This document shows positions 35,008 to 41,132 of a stretch of 41,132 bases of DNA, in pieces (position 1 is the first letter of the stretch; each line of letters opens with the position of its first letter). This DNA is from JBJHBP01 sp050485645 (GTDB lineage Bacteria > Pseudomonadota > Gammaproteobacteria > Steroidobacterales > Rariloculaceae), in assembly GCA_050485645.1 (NCBI GenBank), contig JBJHBT010000035.1, positions 1 through 41,132 on the forward strand, given 5' to 3'. A program made the translations under genes and the position numbers. The notes under the pieces were generated by a model. That model made no database searches, was not told the DNA's origin, and worked only from the letters and a program-made list of their open reading frames with translations.

Positions 35008-35772
35008 CTAACGCCGCGCGCCACCACCAGAAGACCGGGTGGTGGCCGTGCGGCGGCCGAATTCGAAGCGGGCCCCGAGCGAGTACACATCCCCGCCCAG
35101 TTCCACGCCTTCGATTTCCGTGCTGAAGCGCTGCAGCTCCAGAAACAGGAAAGAGCGCTTCAGCACTGAATCGCCGTAGTGCGCCACATTGCGCGGATCG
35201 AGGCGATCCAGAGACAGCTGCACGCCTGCGCGCAGTCCCGCGCCCGCGTCGGTGCGCCCCCGGCGTCGTGGCTGGAAGTCGACGCGCTGACTGTAGTAAG
35301 CGCGCACCACACCGATGCTGAGGTACGGGACCAGCAGTGGATGGCCGCCGCGATCCCAGCGCAGCCCGACGAACGCCTGCGCCGGCATCACCACATACTC
35401 CACGTCGCCGCCCAGCGATCCGTCCGGCAGCAGGCCTGCGCCGGTATCACGGCTGCGTCCCAGGGAGCCGCCGAATTCCAGCCAGTTGCGATAACGCCAG
35501 GCGAAGCTCAATCCCAGTTCGCGACTGCGATTGCTGCCGTAGTAGCGCGCATACTCCTCGATATCCGGCTCGAACCGCCCTGCTCTGAGCTCCACTGCCC
35601 AGCGTGAAGCGGGCGGTTGCGTCAAACGGCTGTCGTCCGCGGCTCGCACGTCCGTACTGACCGTGGCGGCCAGGGCGGCGAACGTCACGGCGAGCCAGGC
35701 GGTGGGGCTGGTGGTGGCACGGATCGCGCCTGACGATCGCGCCGCTGTTGCCAGTGTCCGGGGCCCAGTCAT
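35008..35772 (-). CDS. Outer-membrane beta-barrel protein, partner of the CFI-box protein gene
   Basis: A 254-residue protein with a signal peptide ending near residue 45 (TVSTDVRA-ADD). The mature part alternates in beta strands with Arg, Tyr and Gly (WAVELRAGRFEPD, SFAWRYRNWLEFGGSLG, AQAFVGLRWD, LLVPYLSIGVVRAYYSQRV, RSFLFLELQRFS, VYSLGARFEFGRR), ending in a strand plus a short basic tail. I recognise a small barrel but not the family. Its ATG overlaps the stop of the upstream beta-helix gene by four bases (ATGA), so the two are translationally coupled and likely act together at the cell surface. Confidence 0.7.
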   Translation of the reverse strand: MTGPRTLATAARSSGAIRATTSPTAWLAVTFAALAATVSTDVRAADDSRLTQPPASRWAVELRAGRFEPDIEEYARYYGSNRSRELGLSFAWRYRNWLEFGGSLGRSRDTGAGLLPDGSLGGDVEYVVMPAQAFVGLRWDRGGHPLLVPYLSIGVVRAYYSQRVDFQPRRRGRTDAGAGLRAGVQLSLDRLDPRNVAHYGDSVLKRSFLFLELQRFSTEIEGVELGGDVYSLGARFEFGRRTATTRSSGGGARR

Positions 35773-37610
35773 GCGCGACGGCAGGATTCACTGACCCGGC
35801 GAAGGTCCGATAGGCGCAGGCCGCGAGGTCGTCCGCTGCCCGGCAGCCTTTTGCGGTACGCCACCATCGCCGCCAGCAATGCAGCCAGCGTCAGGTTGGT
35901 GGCTGTCGATGAGCCCAGCAGCAGCAGTGAGAGGCCGACAAACGGCAGCAGCAGCAGCTGTACCGGCCCGCGCATCGCGGGGTGCTCATCGATGAAGGTG
36001 GCGATCCGCGGGCTGAGGCGGTAATACATCGCCACCAGCGCGCGACCGGGCCGGCTGCCGTTCAGGTAGCGGTCACGCAGGTCGCGCAGCACCAGCACCG
36101 AAGGAGCTGATGACGAGCTGAACGCGGCCGTGGCGATGAAGCAGCGATCGTCATCGGGCACGCGCGGCTGCGGCAGCGTCGGGTTGGGCGTCGCCAGCAC
36201 CTGGGTGGACAGAGGACTTTCCGCCGCCGGCCCGATACTCACAGTCTCTTCAGCCGAGTACAGGCTTTCGTTGCGATCATCCGTGTTGTCCATCACCGTC
36301 ACCGCGAGGTGGTACGTGGCGCGATTCAACGCCGCCACCGCGAAGCGGTGTGGAAGGTCGTTGGTCAGGCCGGTGACGGTGTAGCTGTCGACGTCGCCGA
36401 CCTCCACCATGTTGTCCGTGACCGAATTGACACCGTAGTAGATGCGGTAGCCGTAGGCACCAGCCACCGGATTCCAGCTGATCACGGCCGCCTGATTGCG
36501 TGGGTCGACCATTACCTGTGTCGGTGTGGGCGGCGCGGAGACCGTGGGGTTGAGGTCTGTGAGTTCGAAGGCGGTCATGTTGCCGACATCGATCGGCGAG
36601 GGCAGCGTATCCGTGCCGGCATCGATACCGTCGTACGGCGGTCCGGGCGCGTTCAGGTTGTAGTGAACGTGGTAACTGCCCGGGTTGGCGGGGTTCGTCA
36701 CACGGTAGTCGAGGTTGGCCTCCCAGCTCAGCGTGATGTTGAAAGGTCCATCGGGGCCGCCGCTGGTATCGGTGGCAAGCGGCTGCGGCACCGGGAACGG
36801 CCAGGGATCGGCGTAGGGGCCGCCATAGGCGCCCATGTCCGCCTGCGTGCCGTCGATCACGTCGGTGCCTTCGCCGTTGTTGATGCATGGCGAACCCAGG
36901 CGCAGATGAAAGTCACCGGCGCCGATGTCCACGAAACGAGGATCGCCGATACGGAAATTCGTTCCCAGTGCCTGATGTACGCCGCCGGAGAGCAGGTCAT
37001 CGTTGTCGTAAAAGCAGTTGAACCGGACTTCCGTGTGCAGGTCCGCGAACGCCGAGGCGGTGATCGTGCTGATATTGCGGTAGAAGATGTTGTTGACGAT
37101 CCATGTGCTGATCGAGCCGCGCCGGACGGCAACCACGTTGTCGTAGAACACGTTGTGCAGTATGTCGACCACGGACGGGGTGTCCACGTCCACCGCGAAG
37201 CCATCCAGTGTGTCGAAGATGTTGTTGGCGATGAAGATCTCGTCGCTGTTGATCACGTGGATGCCGTCGTCGGAATCCAGCAGCGTGAAGTTGCCGAACA
37301 GGATGTTGGTCGCACCGGAAATCCGCACCACCGGCTGCGTCAGGGAGGCCGCACGCAGCAGCGTCAGCGCCGCTTCCTCGCCGCGCACGTCGATGTGGCT
37401 GCGCAGTTGCAGGTTCTCGGTGTACAGACCCGGTGCGACGATAACCGTGTCGCCCGGCAGAGCGGCATTGATCGCCGCCTGTATGGTGGAATACTCATCG
37501 GGGACCAGCAGATCCGCGGCATGCGTGCCGGCCGCGGCCATGGCCAGCAGCAGGGAGGCGACGATCGCTCCCGCCCGGTGCCTCAATAACTGACAAGTTT
37601 GGTTGTTCAT
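35769..37610 (-). CDS. Exported parallel beta-helix / FnIII protein with CFI-box C-terminal domain
   Basis: A 613-residue surface protein. A signal peptide spans residues 1-32. A right-handed beta-helix follows (about 35-265): its first turns read YSTIQAAINAALPGDTVIVAPGLYTENL, the pattern of DUF1565/pectate-lyase-like helices. A fibronectin type III-like domain occupies about 365-435 (ISWNPVAGAYGYRIYYG). The C-terminal region starts with CFIATAAF at 490-497, then LRDLRDRYL, GRALVAMYYRLSP, two hydrophobic helices (549-566, 572-585) and basic RKR. This is the CFI-box-CTERM architecture, thought to serve envelope sorting or anchoring. The start at 37610 is set by the signal peptide, though no clear ribosome site is seen. 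Ligand unknown. Confidence 0.82.
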   Translation of the reverse strand: MNNQTCQLLRHRAGAIVASLLLAMAAAGTHAADLLVPDEYSTIQAAINAALPGDTVIVAPGLYTENLQLRSHIDVRGEEAALTLLRAASLTQPVVRISGATNILFGNFTLLDSDDGIHVINSDEIFIANNIFDTLDGFAVDVDTPSVVDILHNVFYDNVVAVRRGSISTWIVNNIFYRNISTITASAFADLHTEVRFNCFYDNDDLLSGGVHQALGTNFRIGDPRFVDIGAGDFHLRLGSPCINNGEGTDVIDGTQADMGAYGGPYADPWPFPVPQPLATDTSGGPDGPFNITLSWEANLDYRVTNPANPGSYHVHYNLNAPGPPYDGIDAGTDTLPSPIDVGNMTAFELTDLNPTVSAPPTPTQVMVDPRNQAAVISWNPVAGAYGYRIYYGVNSVTDNMVEVGDVDSYTVTGLTNDLPHRFAVAALNRATYHLAVTVMDNTDDRNESLYSAEETVSIGPAAESPLSTQVLATPNPTLPQPRVPDDDRCFIATAAFSSSSAPSVLVLRDLRDRYLNGSRPGRALVAMYYRLSPRIATFIDEHPAMRGPVQLLLLPFVGLSLLLLGSSTATNLTLAALLAAMVAYRKRLPGSGRPRGLRLSDLRRVSESCRRA

Positions 37611-37752
37611 CGGATTTCGCGCCACGTGATTACACCCGGTTTCAGTGCCATGGTACGTGCCGAACCTGAGTGTAGCCTGAACGAAACCGCTTTTCCCGCC
37701 GCCGGAGCCGGCGCGTGCGGCAAAGTTCCGAAGGTCTCTGCTGTCTACGGAG

Positions 37753-38757
37753 TCATGCAGGGGCCGGACCAACAGGCGGTTCCAGCCACTGATGGCCCTT
37801 GAATACGGCGGTCAGCTGATCGCGTATCCACAGGCTGCGCGGTTCACTGTCGAAGCGTCGGTGCCAGTGCAGTCGCAGGTCGTAGGGCAGATCGAACGGT
37901 GGCAGCGATGCTGTCACGGCGCCGGTCAGCGATGCGAAGCGTGTCACCACCGCATACGGCAGCGTGGCGATCAGATCGGATTCCATGACAATGTATGGCG
38001 CACTGAGCACATGGGATACTGCCACGGGCATTGGCAGCTTCAGGCGATGCCGCATCAGGTAGCGGTCGAGGAGTTCCTGACTGCCGCCGGCCCTGCGCAC
38101 GCGGACATGTTCGGCATTGCAGTAGGATTCCATCGTCAGTCGCGGCGTCCACAGTTCGTGCCTGGCGCGCATCAGACAGGCGAAGCCGTGTCTGGAGAGC
38201 GTGCGCTTACGGAAATTGCGCGTTGCCAGCGAGGGATGAAATCCGGCCGCGATGTCGATGTCACCGATCTCCAGTCCGTGTGCCAGAGCCTCGTCTGATA
38301 CGGTGACGGTGGCCACGGTGCTGTGCGGCGCGTGCTGCCGAAAGTGTTCGACGATGGACGGATAGAACGCCATCTCGGCGATGTCGTTCACCGCCAATGT
38401 GATCGGCCGGGTGTTCGTGTACGGATCGAACGGTTCGCTGTGGAGGATGTCCTCCTGAAGCTGCTTCAGGTGCGGTCTGGCCACACGCACGATTTCACGC
38501 GCGCGCGGTGTCGGCACCAGACCCTTCGAGCCGCGAATGAACAGCGGGTCATCGAACGTGGTTCGCAGGCGGCGCAGCGCCTTGCTGACCGAGGGCTGAC
38601 TCATGCCCAGACGTCGCCCGGCGCTGCTGACGCTCATTTCGTCATACAGGGCGACCAGTATCGGCAGCAGATTGAGGTCAGTCAGTTTCGAGTCCACGGA
38701 TAGCCGGCCGGCAGGCCCTCCCCGCGACCGTCGCAGGGTCGCCCTGTCCAGTATCAT
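37753..38757 (-). CDS. LysR-family transcriptional regulator
   Basis: A 334-residue regulator with a winged helix-turn-helix (LNLLPILVALYDEMSVSSAGRRLGMSQPSVSKALRRLR, about residues 28-66) and a periplasmic-binding-protein-like effector domain from about 110. LysR proteins bind an aromatic or other small co-inducer and control nearby genes. Here the gene follows pobA on the same strand with a 12-base gap, so it is probably co-transcribed with it. LysR regulators are more often divergent from their targets. The N-terminus is uncertain: the ATG at 38757 adds 20 residues to the usual start, and a GTG at 38697 is an alternative. A link to 4-hydroxybenzoate is inference. Confidence 0.88.
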   Translation of the reverse strand: MILDRATLRRSRGGPAGRLSVDSKLTDLNLLPILVALYDEMSVSSAGRRLGMSQPSVSKALRRLRTTFDDPLFIRGSKGLVPTPRAREIVRVARPHLKQLQEDILHSEPFDPYTNTRPITLAVNDIAEMAFYPSIVEHFRQHAPHSTVATVTVSDEALAHGLEIGDIDIAAGFHPSLATRNFRKRTLSRHGFACLMRARHELWTPRLTMESYCNAEHVRVRRAGGSQELLDRYLMRHRLKLPMPVAVSHVLSAPYIVMESDLIATLPYAVVTRFASLTGAVTASLPPFDLPYDLRLHWHRRFDSEPRSLWIRDQLTAVFKGHQWLEPPVGPAPA

Positions 38758-38769
38758 CGTTGCCGTCGG

Positions 38770-39933
38770 TCAGTACGGCAAACCGACGTAGTTTTCCGCC
38801 AGCGACGTCATCGCCGCCTCCGACGAAAGCACATACTCCAGTTCCGCCGCGCGCAGCTGTTCGTCGAACCCATCGCCGGCACCGTTGTGCAGCAGTGTCG
38901 TCATCCAGGCGGAGAAGCGCTGCGCCTTCCACACCCGCCGCAATGCGGTTGCCGAGTACGTATCGAGTTGTTGTGCGTCGCCGTTCCGATACCAGGCGGT
39001 GAAGGCGCGGGACAGATAGTACACATCGGAGGCGGCCAGGTTCAGGCCCTTGGCGCCGGTGGGTGGCACGATATGCCCGGCGTCACCGGCGAGAAACAGT
39101 CGGCCTGTGCGCAGCGGCTCGGCAACGAAGCTGCGCATGGGCGTCACGCTCTTCTCGATCACTGTGCCCGTGTGGACGACCGCGGTATCACCGAGGCGCA
39201 ACTGCAGTTCCTCGAATATCCGTGCGTCGGGCCATCGCTCCAGATCCTCATCGGGCGCGCATTGCAGGTAGCTGCGCGACACGCGCGGCGAGCGCATGCT
39301 GAACAGCGCGAAGCCGCGTCGATTGCGACAGTAGATCAGTTCCCCTGATGGTGGCGGGGCATCGACGAGCACCCCCAGCCACGCGTACGGATAGATTCGC
39401 TGATAGCTGCGGATGCCGCTCGCCGGGAAGCTGGAGCGACAGATGCCGTGGAAACCGTCGCATCCGGCGATGAAATCGCAGTCCAGTGTCTGCCGTTCGC
39501 CGTTGCCGATGAACGTTACGCTCGGCCTGTCGCCTTCGAAGTTGTTCGGCCTCACTTCGTCGGCTTCGAAGATGATGGTGCCCCCTGCAGCCAGTCGCGC
39601 CTTGACGAGATCCTTGGTGACCTCCGTCTGACCGTAGACCGTGACGGCACGGCCGCCGGTGCGGGTTGCCAGGTCGACCCGGTAACGCATGCCATCGAGC
39701 GCGATTTCAAAACCCTCATGGCGGAGACCTTCGCTGACCACGCGTGCGCCAACACCGGCCTGTTCGAGCAGTTCGACGGTGCCCTGCTCCAGAACGCCGG
39801 CGCGAATGCGGCCTTCCACGTAGCTGCGATCGCGGCGCTCGAGAATCACACTGGTGATGCCCTGATGGTGCAGCAGTTGCGACAGCAGCAGTCCGGCCGG
39901 GCCGCAGCCGATGATGGCAACCTGTGTTCGCAT
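38770..39933 (-). CDS. pobA: 4-hydroxybenzoate 3-monooxygenase
   Basis: A 387-residue flavoprotein hydroxylase (about 394 in Pseudomonas) that turns 4-hydroxybenzoate into protocatechuate using NAD(P)H and O2. FAD binding is GCGPAGL near the N-terminus and GDAGHIVPPTGAKGLNLAASDV late. The substrate pocket is preserved: YPYAWLG (the Tyr201 region), FSMRS (Ser212 and Arg214), SRSYLQ (Tyr222) and the C-terminal ENYVGLPY (Tyr385). ATG 39933 starts MRTQVAIIG and follows AAGGA at ten bases, with a good promoter at 39977-40005. No pca genes for protocatechuate cleavage are in the window, so the downstream pathway lies elsewhere or is absent. Confidence 0.93.
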   Translation of the reverse strand: MRTQVAIIGCGPAGLLLSQLLHHQGITSVILERRDRSYVEGRIRAGVLEQGTVELLEQAGVGARVVSEGLRHEGFEIALDGMRYRVDLATRTGGRAVTVYGQTEVTKDLVKARLAAGGTIIFEADEVRPNNFEGDRPSVTFIGNGERQTLDCDFIAGCDGFHGICRSSFPASGIRSYQRIYPYAWLGVLVDAPPPSGELIYCRNRRGFALFSMRSPRVSRSYLQCAPDEDLERWPDARIFEELQLRLGDTAVVHTGTVIEKSVTPMRSFVAEPLRTGRLFLAGDAGHIVPPTGAKGLNLAASDVYYLSRAFTAWYRNGDAQQLDTYSATALRRVWKAQRFSAWMTTLLHNGAGDGFDEQLRAAELEYVLSSEAAMTSLAENYVGLPY

Positions 39934-39976
39934 GCGTCGACTGTCCTTTCCGCCCCGTGCCTGCCGGGCTGCAGCG

Positions 39977-40005
39977 AGCATCCGTTCGCACGGTGCGGGT
40001 GTCAA
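39977..40005 (-). promoter_or_regulatory. Sigma-70 promoter of pobA
   Basis: On the minus strand a perfect TTGACA (40005-40000) is followed after exactly 17 bases by GATGCT (39982-39977, three of six). Transcription would start near 39970 and give a leader of about 37 bases with AAGGA before the ATG at 39933. A TTG inside the -35 box is not a start codon. Confidence 0.5.
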
Positions 40006-40178
40006 CCTATGCTCAAGCCGAATAGTGACTATGCAGATGGTGAATGTCGGTGCCGGTGCGGACAGGGGCTGGCAGGTCGTTGCAAGATGTCGGACATGCA
40101 GCGATGATCATCCGTTCGATGCCGCCATGCTTCGTGGCATGACCGGTAAAAAACAGGTTCTGCCAGGAGGGGATGCGG

Positions 40179-41096
40179 ATGGCCAGTTTCAGAGTGAGTA
40201 TCCGGCATGCGATCGCCAGTGCGATCGTTCTTGCTTGCGGCGGTGTGAGTACGGTCGGTGCACAGCGTGCTCATGTTGAGCCGGGAGAGGCATTCAGTGA
40301 CTGTCGCAATTGTCCGGAGATGGTCGTGCTGCCCGCCGGTCGGTTTCTGATGGGCTCACCGGATTCAGAAGAAGGGCATCGGCCGAACGAGCGCCAGATG
40401 CAGATCACGTTCTCCCGTTCGTTTGCGATCAGTCGTACCTCCGTTACGTGGGATCAATGGGAGGCCTGTGTCCGTGATCGCTGGTGCGATGGCATCGCCG
40501 TGGAAACCGCGCTGCGGGCAGGCATGGATGGTGCGCCCAATCCGGATTTCGTCGATTTCGGGCGGGGCACACGGCCTGTTGTCGGTGTCAGCTGGTATGA
40601 CGCGCAGCATTTCGTCGGCTGGCTGAATCATAAGGCCGGTGTCGATGATCTTTACCAGTTGCCGTCGGAAGCACAGTGGGAGTACGCCGCGCGCGCCGGT
40701 ACAACAACCGCGTTCCCGTGGGGCGACACGCTGGATCATGACTTCGGCAACTTCGGCAGTGCCGGGCCGGGCATCGGCGGTCACGCCGAGGGCCGCGACA
40801 TCTGGGTTGGCGAAACGGCACCGGTCGCGTCGTTCCCGCCCAACGCCTTCGGCCTGCACGATATGCACGGCAATATTTTCGAGTGGGTTGCGGACTGCTA
40901 TGAGGAAGACCGCGCCAACACCCCTGTCGATGGTTCGGCGAATACCAGCGGCAATTGTGCGAATCGCGTGTTTCGCAACGGTACGTTTCTGAGCAACCCG
41001 TACATGCAGCGATCCGCACGCCGCGGCGCGCCGTATGAAAACACCAGGCGTGGACTGAACTACATCGGCTTCCGTGTCGTCAGAGTGTTCGACTGA
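40179..41096 (+). CDS. Exported SUMF1/EgtB/PvdO-family protein without FGE cysteines
   Basis: A 305-residue protein of the formylglycine-generating-enzyme-like fold. A signal peptide covers about residues 1-29. The domain begins DCRNCPEMVVLPAGRFLMGS and contains TSVTWDQWEACV, RPVVGVSWYDAQHFVGWLN, LPSEAQWEYAARAG, GNIFEWVADC and a C-terminal IGFRVVRVFD. In copper-dependent FGE the last part reads GFRCA, with active-site cysteines in a RCAAR-like stretch. Here that stretch is QRSARRG and the end is GFRVV, so neither copper-binding Cys is present. It is therefore not a formylglycine maker; it may be a binding or other oxidase-like member. ATG 40179 has AGGAGG eight bases upstream; ATG 40173 is too close to it. 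Confidence 0.85.
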   Translation: MASFRVSIRHAIASAIVLACGGVSTVGAQRAHVEPGEAFSDCRNCPEMVVLPAGRFLMGSPDSEEGHRPNERQMQITFSRSFAISRTSVTWDQWEACVRDRWCDGIAVETALRAGMDGAPNPDFVDFGRGTRPVVGVSWYDAQHFVGWLNHKAGVDDLYQLPSEAQWEYAARAGTTTAFPWGDTLDHDFGNFGSAGPGIGGHAEGRDIWVGETAPVASFPPNAFGLHDMHGNIFEWVADCYEEDRANTPVDGSANTSGNCANRVFRNGTFLSNPYMQRSARRGAPYENTRRGLNYIGFRVVRVFD

Positions 41097-41132
41097 TTGA
41101 CCGGTCGGCCGGCGACCCCGACGACGACAACC

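Noticed and set aside
37611..37772. Extra 54 residues on the beta-helix protein
   Set aside because: They precede a good signal peptide, overlap the 3' end of the LysR gene and carry no signal themselves.

Overview
The window is 41 kb of high-GC, gene-dense DNA. I see 33 protein genes, no rRNA, tRNA, CRISPR array or intact insertion sequence. Lipoprotein and outer-membrane signals, an RND efflux pair, PQQ and cytochrome c proteins, PobA and a CFI-box C-terminal protein point to a Gram-negative, aerobic, probably gammaproteobacterial chromosome. Genus cannot be read from the sequence alone.

Layout. 0.2-3.3 kb: a YciI-like protein, then (minus strand) a lipoprotein PQQ/haem c alcohol dehydrogenase followed by a small monohaem cytochrome. 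3.5-9.2 kb: a complete family-5 peptide ABC transporter operon (binding protein, two permeases, two ATPases). 9.3-11.4 kb: an outer-membrane beta-barrel and an M23 peptidase. 11.6-18.3 kb: a MarR-type regulator, a Nudix-fold protein that has lost its catalytic box, a dienelactone hydrolase, a metallo-beta-lactamase-fold lipoprotein, a PepSY membrane protein, an alpha/beta hydrolase and peptide deformylase. 18.2-22.6 kb: an RND efflux pump and its adaptor. 22.6-23.2 kb: a repeat-bearing gap without a convincing gene. 23.2-26.0 kb: a tight rhlE/fatty acid desaturase operon that looks like a cold-adaptation unit, plus a small DUF6494-like protein. 26.1-31.4 kb: a YgjP-type metallopeptidase coupled to a full-length Tricorn protease, facing a COG0523 GTPase full of in-frame microsatellites. 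31.6-34.9 kb: an orphan hybrid histidine kinase, a SIMPL protein, an intergenic region rich in hairpins and a DUF1097 membrane protein. 35.0-37.6 kb: a two-gene surface operon (beta-helix/FnIII/CFI-box protein and an outer-membrane barrel). 37.8-39.9 kb: pobA with a downstream LysR regulator. 40.2-41.1 kb: a secreted SUMF1/PvdO-like protein without the copper-binding cysteines of FGE.

Themes. Genes are tightly packed: three convergent pairs overlap at their 3' ends, and one intrinsic-terminator hairpin is written inside the coding sequence of the opposing gene. Several genes have a -10 box only a few bases before the start codon, suggesting leaderless mRNAs. I found no single obviously new multi-gene system. 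The best candidates for a second look are the CFI-box surface operon, the rhlE/desaturase unit, the hairpin-rich region before the DUF1097 gene, the Tricorn operon and the microsatellite-rich GTPase. Start codons were chosen from ribosome-binding sites, signal peptides and promoter positions. Family names come from recognised motifs without a database search.
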